Assembly (NCBI GenBank): GCA_023386795.1
Contig: JAEWJB010000034.1
Location: forward strand, 1-60,679
DNA from: Pseudomonadota bacterium
GTDB lineage: Bacteria > Pseudomonadota > Gammaproteobacteria > Xanthomonadales > Xanthomonadaceae
Direction: 5' to 3'
Length of the DNA: 60,679 bases
Shown here piece by piece: positions 46,001 to 53,715 of this stretch. A program made the translations under genes and the position numbers. How positions within the stretch are numbered: position 1 is the first letter of the stretch; each line of letters starts with the position of its first letter. The notes below the pieces were generated by a model. The model did not search any database. It was not told the origin of the DNA and saw nothing but the letters and a program-made list of their open reading frames with translations.

Positions 46001-46486
46001 ATGAGCAGCAAGCATAAGAACACGATTTGCCTGTGGTACGACGGCACGGCGCTGGAGGCGGCAACGTTCTATGCGCAGACATTCCCGGACAGCTCGGTGG
46101 ACGCGGTCCATCATGCACCGGGCGACTTCCCGTCCGGCAAGAAGGGCGACGTACTGACGGTGGATTTCACCGTGATGGGGATTCCCTGCATCGGCCTGAA
46201 CGGCGGGTCGGCCTTCAAGCCGGACGAGGCGTTCTCGTTCCAGGTGGCCACCGAGGACCAGGAAGAGACCGACCGGCTGTGGAACGCCATCGTCGGCAAT
46301 GGCGGGCAGGAGAGCGCCTGCGGCTGGTGCAAGGACAAGTGGGGGCTGTCGTGGCAGATCACCCCGCGCGTGCTGTCCGAGGGCGTCACCGACCCTGACC
46401 CCGCCGTGGCACAGCGGGTGTTCTCCGCGATGATGGAGATGCGCAAGATCGACGTGGCGAAGATCGAGGCGGCGCGGCGGGGGTGA
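46001..46486 (+). CDS. VOC-fold PhnB-like protein
   Basis: A 161-residue glyoxalase/VOC superfamily protein of the PhnB (old name 3-demethylubiquinone methyltransferase-like) family. Seen are CLWYDGTALEAATFYAQTFPDS, GIPCIGLNGG and the strongly conserved CGWCKDKWGLSWQITPRVL. GGAGG precedes the ATG. No enzymatic role is proven for this family. Confidence 0.92.
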   Translation: MSSKHKNTICLWYDGTALEAATFYAQTFPDSSVDAVHHAPGDFPSGKKGDVLTVDFTVMGIPCIGLNGGSAFKPDEAFSFQVATEDQEETDRLWNAIVGNGGQESACGWCKDKWGLSWQITPRVLSEGVTDPDPAVAQRVFSAMMEMRKIDVAKIEAARRG

Positions 46487-46487
46487 G

Positions 46488-46913
46488 CTACTTGCGGGCC
46501 AGCCCCACCGAGATCATGGCTTGCACGTTGATCTGCGGATCGGTCGAGGTGGTGGCGGTGAACAGTAGTTCGCTGGTGTCCTGCGGGCGGTGCCACGCAT
46601 AGGACGTCGTGTGCACCAGCTCACTGTTGGGGCCGCCAACGTCCTTGCGATATGCCACCAGCGGCGTGGGCGCGTGACCCACCATCGCCTCGAACCCCGC
46701 CTGCACCGCCTCGGCGTCCGCCTGCTGGGCGAACACCGCGCAGATGCCGTCGCGGCGCAACGACACGACGTAGCGGCGCCCGGATGACTGCACCGCCCAT
46801 GCGTCGCCCTCCTTTCCGCCGAGGAAGAAGCGGGCCTTGTCCGCTTCCAGTGCGATCGCATGCTGCTCGCCCATCATTCCCTTGAGTTTTTCGGGGGTGT
46901 AGAAGTACTGCAT
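46488..46913 (-). CDS. Hypothetical protein, probably N-terminally truncated
   Basis: A 141-residue product. It has a mixed alpha/beta core (YVVSLRRDGICAVFAQQADA and ELLFTATTSTDP). The frame stays open for about 19 codons upstream of the ATG with a plausible continuation ending SLFALTC before MQYFYTPEKL, so the true N-terminus (probably with a signal peptide) appears lost or uses a non-standard start. It resembles short exported proteins common in Xanthomonadaceae. I cannot name a function. Confidence 0.55.
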   Translation of the reverse strand: MQYFYTPEKLKGMMGEQHAIALEADKARFFLGGKEGDAWAVQSSGRRYVVSLRRDGICAVFAQQADAEAVQAGFEAMVGHAPTPLVAYRKDVGGPNSELVHTTSYAWHRPQDTSELLFTATTSTDPQINVQAMISVGLARK

Positions 46914-46951
46914 GCAGGTGAGCGCGAACAGGCTGGTGGTCGGCCGGGGCA

Positions 46952-47098
46952 GTGGAAGTCTGGGTCAATACTCGCTCGGGTGTTTATCACTGCCCCGGCG
47001 GCCAGTACTACGGCGCCACCCAACGTGGGCGCTACGCCACCGAAGCCGAGGCGATTGCCACGGGCAACCGGCCGGCCTACGGGGCCCGCTGCCGCTGA
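46952..47098 (+). pseudogene. C-terminal fragment of a secreted nuclease-type protein
   Basis: 48 codons to a TGA, reading VWVNTRSGVYHCPG, then YYGATQRGRYATEAEA. This is the small C-terminal domain (conserved YHCPG...YYG.T..G.Y..EAEA pattern) found at the end of secreted thermonuclease-like and other small proteins. There is no ATG, and a stop codon lies 11 codons upstream of the first GTG, so it is most likely a remnant. Its head abuts the truncated head of the minus-strand gene. Confidence 0.6.
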
Positions 47099-47134
47099 CA
47101 CTGCGTGTCACCAAGGCATGTCACAGTGCCCCAC

Positions 47135-47734
47135 ATGCCTTCCCTTTCGCCCGAATCGGACGCCATCCGCCTCGACGGCCGCTGCTTCACCTACGTGCTG
47201 CCCTGCGCGTGGGAGGACTTCTGCAAGATCGGCTTCTCGCATGACCCGCTCGGGCGCATCCGCACGCTGCACCCGCGCTGGTTCGAGTTCTTCGACGTGG
47301 ATGCCGGCGTGCTGGTCGAGGCCGAATCGCAGCGAGATGCCCGCGACCTCGAACTGGCACTGCGGCGGCCCCTGAAAGCGCATCGTGCCCCTGCCCCGCT
47401 GACCATCCCGGTCCGTGCAGGCGGCAAGACCGAATGGGTGCGAGGCGCGAACGCCCAGGTGCTTGCCGCGGTGCGCCAGCTGGGTGAAGCGGGCTATCGC
47501 ATTTGGCCGCTGCGCGATTGGCTGGCAGCGGCGATTCAGGCACGGGTGGATGGCCTGTATGCGTGGGCAGAGGCCCGCTGGCCGGCCGATGTCGAGGCAG
47601 CGGCAGCTGTTCCGCCAATCGTGACACGCGAGCTGCGCGATGTGCTCGACGCGCATGTCGCCATGGGAGTGGATCCGCATCCGCACCTTCCCGCACATGT
47701 ATCGGCATGGTATCGACGCGGCGCTTCGCATTAG
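47135..47734 (+). CDS. GIY-YIG/T5orf172-type nuclease-fold protein
   Basis: A 199-residue protein. The N-terminal half shows the GIY-YIG pattern: FTYVLPCAWEDFCKIGFSHDPLGRIRTLH, corresponding to the Y-x-I...K-I-G and R-x-x-x-L-H elements of the Mug113/T5orf172 branch, then a Glu-containing helix (AESQRDARDLELALRRPL). The C-terminal half is helical without a recognised domain. The ATG at 47135 is preferred; one ten codons earlier is possible. The cellular role is unknown. Confidence 0.75.
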   Translation: MPSLSPESDAIRLDGRCFTYVLPCAWEDFCKIGFSHDPLGRIRTLHPRWFEFFDVDAGVLVEAESQRDARDLELALRRPLKAHRAPAPLTIPVRAGGKTEWVRGANAQVLAAVRQLGEAGYRIWPLRDWLAAAIQARVDGLYAWAEARWPADVEAAAAVPPIVTRELRDVLDAHVAMGVDPHPHLPAHVSAWYRRGASH

Positions 47735-47884
47735 CCGGCTTCACGCATTGCATGCAATCCCGCTGCGTCGCTCAGGTACGTCGCGATACTCCTCACGCGA
47801 AGTCACGGCGATTTTATACGCGCGCAGCGAAGGTGGTGGCGCACGGCATTCCTTGCCGACCCCGCAACGCAACAGGAGCCATTG

Positions 47885-48340
47885 ATGAATACCCAGAGCA
47901 AGATCGAGCACAGCCTCAACGACCTCATCGAGATCGCCCGCGACGGCCAGGACTTCTACACCGAAGCAGCCGGCAAGGTGAAGGATCCGGAGCTGTCCGG
48001 CCTGTTCACCCGCATCGCCGGCGTCAAGTCGGACATCGTCACCCGCCTGAGCGCCGTGGTGGCGGCTGCCGGCGGCACGCCGGCCGAGCACGGCACGATG
48101 GTGGGCTCGATGCAGCAGTTCTACGGCAAGATCCGCGCCGCCCTGGGCGACACGAACTACGGCTACGTGGCCGAGCTGGAAGAGTCCGAAGACCGCCTGC
48201 TGAAGGCCTTCCAGGAAACCCTGTCCGACGCCGATACCCCGGCCGCTGCCCGCGTGGAGGCTCAGGACCTGCTGCCGCGCGTGCGCGAGTGCCACGACGT
48301 GATGCGCAACCGCAAGCACGCGTTGAAGATGGCGTCGTAA
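47885..48340 (+). CDS. PA2169-family four-helix-bundle protein (DUF2383)
   Basis: A 151-residue soluble helical protein. HSLNDLIEIARDGQDFYTEAAGKVKDPEL and the later DLLPRVRECHDVMRNRKHAL match the ferritin-like PA2169/DUF2383 family, whose Glu/His positions could bind metal. AGGAG stands 7 bases before the ATG. A strong terminator follows at 48364. Relatives are often stress-induced; that is not shown here. Confidence 0.9.
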   Translation: MNTQSKIEHSLNDLIEIARDGQDFYTEAAGKVKDPELSGLFTRIAGVKSDIVTRLSAVVAAAGGTPAEHGTMVGSMQQFYGKIRAALGDTNYGYVAELEESEDRLLKAFQETLSDADTPAAARVEAQDLLPRVRECHDVMRNRKHALKMAS

Positions 48341-48363
48341 CACTCCCGGTGACGCTGTTCATG

Positions 48364-48393
48364 AGGGCCCCGCTCCGGCGGGGCCTTCTTTTT
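48364..48393 (+). terminator. Rho-independent terminator
   Basis: The hairpin GGCCCCGC / GCGGGGCC with a short TCCG loop is followed by TTCTTTTT. It lies 23 bp after the DUF2383 stop. Confidence 0.88.
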
Positions 48394-48495
48394 GGGTGCC
48401 GCTGGCGCCTGCACACCGGCATGACATCGGCGGCGTAGACTCGCCGCCACCCCCGCACCCCGCCCAACGTTCCACTGCCTGACCAGGAGCCTGCC

Positions 48496-49308
48496 ATGCG
48501 TTCCTCTGCGTCCGTGGTGCTGGTGCCGCTGTTGCTGCTTGCCCGCCCCGCCGGGGCGGTCGAACCCTTGGACACCTTCAATCTGCGCATCGGGGGCTAT
48601 GCCACCGATTTCGATACGCGCGTGCGTGCGGATGGCGAGACGCGCCGGGGCACGGATATCGACCTGAGCCGCGACCTCGGCCTGGACAAAAGCAATACCG
48701 TCGGCCTGGTGGGGCTGACGTGGCGGCCGTTCAACCGCCACCAGTTCGACCTGTCCTATTACAACGATGACGCCGATGCGCGACGCGTGCTGAACCGCGA
48801 TATCAGCTTCAAGGACACGACCTACACCGCCACCAGCACGGTGAAGGCAAAGTTCGACCTGGATGCCTACGATCTCGACTACACCTACTGGCTGTTCCAG
48901 CGCGAACGGTGGGCGCTGGGGCCGCGCGTGGGCTTGGTGTGGTACCGGCTCGCGCTGGAGGTGGAACTGAGCGTGGATACCGGCGGTGGCACGGTCGACG
49001 GGCAGCGGCGGGAAGAAGTGGACGCCGACCTGCCCGCGCCGGCCATCGGCGCGAGTTGGCGCTGGGCGCCGGGCGAGCATTGGCGGCTGGGCGCGGACAT
49101 CGGCTACTTCACCGCGAACATCAACGACATCGACGCCGACGTGACCTATGGCCGGGCCGGCGTCGAATGGTATCCGTGGCAGCGCTGGGGCTTCTGGCTG
49201 GACTACACCGCGCGGCGCATAGATGCCGACGCGGACACATCGAGTTTCACCGGCAACCTGCGCTTCACCGACAGCGGCCTGCGCGCCGGCGTGAGCTATC
49301 GCTTCTGA
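48496..49308 (+). CDS. Outer-membrane beta-barrel protein
   Basis: A 270-residue protein with a signal peptide (MRSSASVVLVPLLLLARPAGA). The mature part has alternating aromatic and polar strands throughout (TFNLRIGGYATDFDTRV, HQFDLSYYNDD, YDLDYTYWLF). The last residue is Phe in AGVSYRF, the classical OMP C-terminal signature. About ten to twelve strands are expected. The function is unknown. An AGGAG site precedes the ATG. Confidence 0.88.
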   Translation: MRSSASVVLVPLLLLARPAGAVEPLDTFNLRIGGYATDFDTRVRADGETRRGTDIDLSRDLGLDKSNTVGLVGLTWRPFNRHQFDLSYYNDDADARRVLNRDISFKDTTYTATSTVKAKFDLDAYDLDYTYWLFQRERWALGPRVGLVWYRLALEVELSVDTGGGTVDGQRREEVDADLPAPAIGASWRWAPGEHWRLGADIGYFTANINDIDADVTYGRAGVEWYPWQRWGFWLDYTARRIDADADTSSFTGNLRFTDSGLRAGVSYRF

Positions 49309-49328
49309 GTTCGTGCCGGAAGGCCGCC

Positions 49329-49625
49329 TCAGTCCTTCAGCGCGCCTTCTTCCGGGTCGCTGGCCGCGTAGGTCGAGCTGCGGAACTCGGCGGCGTGCGG
49401 ATGGCGCAACGCCTTGCGCACGTCTTCCGGGAGCTGGTCGACGGCCAGGATCACCTTGCCGGAGTGAACGTCCTTCACCGCGCTCATCGGCAGCACGAAG
49501 TCGCCGCCGTTCTGCACATTGATCACGAAAGTGGATTCATGCGGGCGCACTTCGCGCACACCGGCGACGCCGATCTCGCCATCGGCCACGAACACCATCT
49601 GGCCTGCTTCGATGCGGTCGGACAT
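49329..49625 (-). CDS. DUF2171-family protein
   Basis: A 98-residue soluble protein. The N-terminal half has the PRC-barrel-like DUF2171 pattern: MVFVADGEIGVAGVREVRP, then FVLPMSAVKDVHSGKVIL. The frame continues open far upstream, but ATG 49625 begins the conserved part. It is convergent with the beta-barrel gene. The function is unknown. Confidence 0.85.
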   Translation of the reverse strand: MSDRIEAGQMVFVADGEIGVAGVREVRPHESTFVINVQNGGDFVLPMSAVKDVHSGKVILAVDQLPEDVRKALRHPHAAEFRSSTYAASDPEEGALKD

Positions 49626-49757
49626 GACGCCACCTCGTAGGGAAAAGGGATACCGCATGCGATGTGGCATGCCCGCGCATGCCCAACACCGCCGCAGTGA
49701 AGGCATGATGCCGTGTGGCGCCGTCTAAACAGGGTGAAGCGTGCAGATCCATCGAAG

Positions 49758-49787
49758 GAAAGGCTGCCTTTCGGCAGCCTTTCTCTT
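49758..49787. terminator. Rho-independent terminator, near-symmetrical
   Basis: The hairpin GAAAGGCTGCC / GGCAGCCTTTC has the loop TTTC. TCTTT follows on the plus strand and TTTCC on the minus strand. It lies immediately downstream of the 23-residue microprotein gene on the minus strand. Confidence 0.75.
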
Positions 49788-49859
49788 TCATCGCAGCAGG
49801 GCGATCAGCAGCAGGATCGGAATCGGCACGCCCAGCAGCCAAAGCAACATGTATTTCAT
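49788..49859 (-). CDS. 23-residue hydrophobic microprotein
   Basis: MKYMLLWLLGVPIPILLLIA and three further residues (LLR): a single TM helix with a central GVPIP kink and a basic end. AGGGAG lies about 9 bases before the ATG and a terminator follows the stop directly. I have the impression that peptides with a LLWLLGVPIP core are common and usually unannotated beside stress-related membrane genes in Proteobacteria; this is recalled, not checked. It lies 30 bp downstream of the membrane protein gene at 49890-50951, probably in one transcript. Confidence 0.7.
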   Translation of the reverse strand: MKYMLLWLLGVPIPILLLIALLR

Positions 49860-49889
49860 GGGTGATTCTCCCTTTCGAGGATTCTGGAA

Positions 49890-50951
49890 TCAGTAGAGGT
49901 CGCGGCGGCGGCCTCCCCAGGTCGCGAACAGGCTGGCGCAGAACGCACCCACCAGCAGCGTGATGAACAGCCACAGCGCGGCGTAGGCGGTTGCCTTGCG
50001 GGCATCGTCGGCCGCCTGCTTGGCCTGCTGCTTCGCCTTGTCGATGGCTGCGCGCAGGCGCGCCTGCATGTCGTTGACGCGGGCCTGCGCTTCGGCCTGG
50101 CTCATGCCGGTCTGCGCGGCGACCTGCTGGACCAGGTACTGCGAATCGGCGGCATCCATCGTGGGCGACTGCAGGCTGTTGAGCACGATGCGGGCCACTT
50201 CGGCGCGCGAGCCGGGGTGATCAGCGGCCGGACCGCGCGGCGGCGGCGCAGCACCCGGCATCGGCTCCACACCCGCCGGGCCGCGCACCGGGGGCGGCGG
50301 CACAGCGCCTGCGTTGGCCGGTATCGGGGTGGCCGGATCCACCGGCGCGGGCGCCGACACAGTCGTGCTGCGGCGGAACAACGAATCCACCCAATATTGC
50401 AGGTCGCCGTCCTGGGTGCCGGGCACCGTGGATGCCGCGCCCAGCGTGGCCAGCCCACCCGCCGCGCCCGTGGCAGCGCCCGCAGTGGCACCGGCCACCT
50501 TCGCGCCAGCGCCGAGGATGCCGCCGATGGCCGTGGTCAGCAGCCCGGCTGCAAGCAGCGTGGCGATGGCCCACGAAAGGAACCCGTGCGCCGTATCGCG
50601 GAAATAGGTTTCATCGCCGTGCAGGCGAGTCCACTTGGTGCGCAGGCGGCCGGCGATGTAACCGCCCAGCCCGGAGGCGACGATGGCAGTGAACGTCAGC
50701 CACGCGATGCTTGACCAGCCGAAGGTCTCCGCACTGACACCCTCGAACGCCCACGGCGATACCGACGACAGCCCCAGCCCGACGCCGAGGATGACAAGGA
50801 TGAGGGAGAGCGCGGCAGCCGCCGCGGCGCCGGCAAAAATCGCGCCCCAGGACACTGCGCTTTCCGCGGGAGGCGCGAGGGGTTCGGCGGCGGCGGCCAC
50901 GACGGCGACCGTCTCTACAGCGGGCGCGTATCTATCGCCTGGGATGCTCAT
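49890..50951 (-). CDS. Membrane protein with internal Pro-rich region (PhnA-like annotation type)
   Basis: A 353-residue protein. There are TM helices at about 35-60 (SWGAIFAGAAAAAALSLILV), 80-100 and 125-150. A Gly/Ala-rich then Pro-rich hydrophilic region runs from 170 to 245, followed by a helical segment (QAEAQARVNDMQARLRAAIDKAKQQAK) and a final TM helix ending WGGRRRDLY. The first helix is shared with proteins loosely annotated PhnA-like in other Proteobacteria, but no phosphonate function is supported. It is probably a stress-envelope protein, by context only. Confidence 0.75.
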   Translation of the reverse strand: MSIPGDRYAPAVETVAVVAAAAEPLAPPAESAVSWGAIFAGAAAAAALSLILVILGVGLGLSSVSPWAFEGVSAETFGWSSIAWLTFTAIVASGLGGYIAGRLRTKWTRLHGDETYFRDTAHGFLSWAIATLLAAGLLTTAIGGILGAGAKVAGATAGAATGAAGGLATLGAASTVPGTQDGDLQYWVDSLFRRSTTVSAPAPVDPATPIPANAGAVPPPPVRGPAGVEPMPGAAPPPRGPAADHPGSRAEVARIVLNSLQSPTMDAADSQYLVQQVAAQTGMSQAEAQARVNDMQARLRAAIDKAKQQAKQAADDARKATAYAALWLFITLLVGAFCASLFATWGGRRRDLY

Positions 50952-51108
50952 TTCGTTCGTTCTCCAGAGTCATGCGGGATGTGCGTATCGAGGGCGAAGG
51001 CTGCGCGCCCCACGGTGAAAGACGCGAGACGCGTTCGAGAAGCCGGCGTGCAGAAACGCTGAGGGCCGCGCGAACGCGGCCCCTCTTCCTGCCCCGACAG
51101 GTCCGGGC

Positions 51109-51234
51109 TTACTCCTCTTCTTCGTCCTGGTCCTGCGGGTTCTGTTGCTGCTGCTGTTGTTGGCGGCGCTGCTGCTCGTCCGCCTGCTGGCTGTCGTCGT
51201 CGCCCTGCTGGCGCTGCGGGTTCTGCTGGGTCAT
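51109..51234 (-). CDS. 41-residue Gln/Asp-rich low-complexity protein
   Basis: An intrinsically disordered small protein, MTQQNPQRQQGDDDSQQADE then a Gln run and an acidic tail (QDQDEEE). A GAGGAA site 8 bases before the ATG and a GC hairpin (GGGCCGCG/CGCGGCCC, 51063-51082) after the stop support it as a real gene. It is too short for routine calling. It is upstream of, and co-oriented with, the membrane protein gene at 49890-50951. Confidence 0.65.
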   Translation of the reverse strand: MTQQNPQRQQGDDDSQQADEQQRRQQQQQQQNPQDQDEEEE

Positions 51235-51340
51235 GTCTGCATTCCTCGGCGGTGGGAATTACCGCCACCCGACGGTGCGCGCCATGTAGTGACGCGCGCG
51301 TGTTGTCCATCGACGCCGCTATGAATGCTTCAGCGCAGGC

Positions 51341-52339
51341 TCAACGCCGCATCGCCACTGGCGTCCAGGCATTCCATAGCGCCGCCGCCTCCTGGGCGAT
51401 GACATCAGGCCGCTCTTCCGGCCAGAACAGCTTGCTGCCCGCCAGGCGTCGCACGCCGCGTGGATTCCCGAAGGCGGTTTGCAGATAGTCCGCGTTCTTC
51501 GGCACGAAGATCGTGTCGGCCATGCCCCACACCACGCGTACGGGTGCGCGGCTGGCACGCAGCGCCTGCGCTGTACCGTCGAGCGCATTCCGCGAGAGGG
51601 CGATGGCGTAGGCGTGCGCGCGATCCATGCGCGCCTGCGTGGAGAGTAGCGGGCCGAAGTAGGTATCGATGGCGTCGTCGGTGGGGTGTGCCGCATCGGC
51701 ATAACACATGCCACCGATTCCTTCGGGCGAACGCGCCAGCGCGCGGTCCTCATGCCAGCGGCCGAGCCATTCCTCGACGAAGCGGCCTTCCCGCGCCAGC
51801 GCGATGACTGGCAGCAGCGCCGGTGGCGGGCTGTCGATTTCAGTGTCGCAATTCGTGAGCAGCAGCGTGCGCACGCGTTCGGGATGGCGTGCCAGCAGGA
51901 GCTGGGCGATGGCACCGCCGCTGTCGCTGGCGACTACATCCGCGCTGGCGATATCGAGGCGGTCCATCAACGCGAGCAGCATGCCGAGCTGGTCTTCCGG
52001 GCCGACAGGCTGGCCGTCGGCGACCTGCGTGTAGCCCATGCCGAGGAAATCCGGCGCGATGCAGCGGCGATACGGCGCCAGCCGGGGCAGCGCGCCGCGC
52101 CACTGGAACCCGTTGAGCGGGAAGCCATGCAGGAACAGCGCCGCCTCGCCACTTCCCTGCGCCACATAGGCGATGTTGCCGAACGCGGTGCGCGCGTACC
52201 GACGCAGGCCGTGGAAGCTGTTGGCATCAAGCGACGGATCGGAGGCCCGCACTCCGCCGTTGGCCGTGACCAGCCCCGACAGCGCCAGCGAGGCGCCGGC
52301 CCAGCCGCTGGCGGCCAGGAATTGCCTGCGATTCAACAT
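51341..52339 (-). CDS. Exported alpha/beta hydrolase, Asp-nucleophile type
   Basis: A 332-residue alpha/beta-hydrolase. The N-terminus MLNRRQFLAASGWAGASLAL has a Tat-like twin-arginine signal (NRRQFL). Oxyanion region: LFLHGFPLNGFQWRG. Nucleophile elbow: VASDSGGAIAQ, where Asp stands in the nucleophile position as in haloalkane dehalogenases and epoxide hydrolases. GMADTIFVP supplies the late acid. The usual catalytic His before the C-terminal helix (G-H-F/Y..PEE) is not seen; SKLFWPEERPD stands there. Activity is therefore uncertain. Confidence 0.85.
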   Translation of the reverse strand: MLNRRQFLAASGWAGASLALSGLVTANGGVRASDPSLDANSFHGLRRYARTAFGNIAYVAQGSGEAALFLHGFPLNGFQWRGALPRLAPYRRCIAPDFLGMGYTQVADGQPVGPEDQLGMLLALMDRLDIASADVVASDSGGAIAQLLLARHPERVRTLLLTNCDTEIDSPPPALLPVIALAREGRFVEEWLGRWHEDRALARSPEGIGGMCYADAAHPTDDAIDTYFGPLLSTQARMDRAHAYAIALSRNALDGTAQALRASRAPVRVVWGMADTIFVPKNADYLQTAFGNPRGVRRLAGSKLFWPEERPDVIAQEAAALWNAWTPVAMRR

Positions 52340-52511
52340 GGAAGTCTCCCTTGGCCGGGCCGTCTCGTGGCCGCAGCGGGTCATGCCGCCCGCATGGGGG
52401 CGGGCGGAACAGGTCGTCAGGAAAGCGCAGCCGCCGGTGCGGCGCTCGCTGCGTATCAAGGAGGAGGAACCCGGCTCGCGGTCGCGCGCACGCGACCGGG
52501 TTCCTGCCGGC

Positions 52512-52658
52512 TCAGCCGTTTGCGGCGGCAGCGTAGGCTTCGCGCAGCTGCGTGGCGCATTCCTCGCAGCACACTTCCACCACCTTGCCGCCGAGCTTGA
52601 CCTGGATGGCGTTCTCGTCGAGCTCGCAATCGCAGGCCGCGCAGGTCTTCTCGCTCAT
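52512..52658 (-). CDS. Small cysteine-rich metal-binding protein
   Basis: A 48-residue protein with TCAACDCEL near the N-terminus and VCCEECATQLREAY near the C-terminus. It has six cysteines, a CxxCxC plus CCxxC pattern resembling TRASH/YHS-like zinc or copper-binding domains. The start at 52658 is preceded by AGGGAG. An inverted repeat (AGGAACCCGG/CCGGGTTCCT) after the stop could end transcription. It may be a metal sensor or chaperone; the metal is unknown. Confidence 0.75.
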   Translation of the reverse strand: MSEKTCAACDCELDENAIQVKLGGKVVEVCCEECATQLREAYAAAANG

Positions 52659-52734
52659 GTCGTACTCCCTTGGCTTGCCCGGAGTGGGCATGGACAGTAG
52701 ACGCCGGCGGGTTGCCCGCTCGCTATCAGGAAAT

Positions 52735-53586
52735 TTAGCGTCCGCCACGCGCGGGAGCGACCTGCAGGGCCTGCTGGCGGAACTCACTCGGGCTGCGGCC
52801 GTAGGCCTGCTGGAAGGCCGCGCTGAAATGGCTGTGGCTGGAGAAGCCCAGATCCTGGCCAAGCCGGCTGAGGTCTTCGTATTCACCCAGCAGGTCGAGC
52901 GCGCGCGCCAGGCGCAGGCGCATCTGGTAGCGGTACAGCGGCACGCCTTCCACTTCGCGAAAGCTCTGGGTCAGATAGACAGGCGAGACACCGACTTCGG
53001 TCGCGACATCGGCCAGCGTCCAACGCCGCGCCACGTCCCCCATCAGCACGACCTTGGCGCGGTCCACCAGCCGCCGCTTGCCGGCGCTGGCACCGGCCGC
53101 GTGCGCTGTACGCGGGCCGATGGCGCGCTGGGCGAGCACCAGCGCGAGGCTCTCGCCTTCGAGCGGGTCGGCGATGCCTTCGTGCAGGCTGTGGCGCAAC
53201 ATCGCCACCAGCACCTGCGTGCGCGGATCGATACGCAGGCGTGGCAGGCGGAAGCGCGGCGGCGGGCCTTCGTGCAGCAGCGCGGCCGGGGCGATTTCGT
53301 GCAACAGGGCTTCATCGATGGTAAGCGCCAGGCTGGCGTCACCGCCGGCGTGCGGGTGGCTGATGCGGTAAGGCTCGTCGGCATTGAAGAACATGACCTG
53401 GCTGGCGTCGGCCACGACGAGGTCGTCCTCCAGGTGGCGCACGTAGGTGCCGCGATACGGAAACACCAGCGCGGTGCGGGTGGCGCGCTCGACGTCGCTG
53501 GCATGGCGGCACGTGCCGGCACAGACCACGTCGCGAACCTGAACCAGCGAGGTCTGCAGGAGCAGATGCACGGTGAAGTCGGACAT
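52735..53586 (-). CDS. AraC-family transcriptional regulator
   Basis: A 283-residue regulator. The N-terminal cupin-like sensor domain (about 1-165) includes VFPYRGTYVRHLEDDLVVADASQ. The C-terminal double HTH has WTLADVATEVGVSPVYLTQSFREVEG for the first motif and LSRLGQDLGFSSHSHFSAAFQQAYGRSPSEFR for the second, a textbook AraC signature. No divergent target is obvious; it may regulate at a distance. Confidence 0.93.
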   Translation of the reverse strand: MSDFTVHLLLQTSLVQVRDVVCAGTCRHASDVERATRTALVFPYRGTYVRHLEDDLVVADASQVMFFNADEPYRISHPHAGGDASLALTIDEALLHEIAPAALLHEGPPPRFRLPRLRIDPRTQVLVAMLRHSLHEGIADPLEGESLALVLAQRAIGPRTAHAAGASAGKRRLVDRAKVVLMGDVARRWTLADVATEVGVSPVYLTQSFREVEGVPLYRYQMRLRLARALDLLGEYEDLSRLGQDLGFSSHSHFSAAFQQAYGRSPSEFRQQALQVAPARGGR

Positions 53587-53715
53587 GGCCGGATGCCGGG
53601 ACGGGAGGTAGAGCTATCGTAGTGCGGCAGTCAACACGTGGGGCCCGTGGCGACAGCTTCAGCCGCCACTGCAAGTCATCCAGCCACCGCAAACCCGCGC
53701 CGGCCTGGGCGACGC

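Noticed and set aside
52464..52506. AGGAACCCGG/CCGGGTTCCT inverted repeat as a rho-independent terminator
   Set aside because: The stem is good, but the loop is over 20 bases and no U-run follows on either strand, so I mention it only under the neighbouring small gene.
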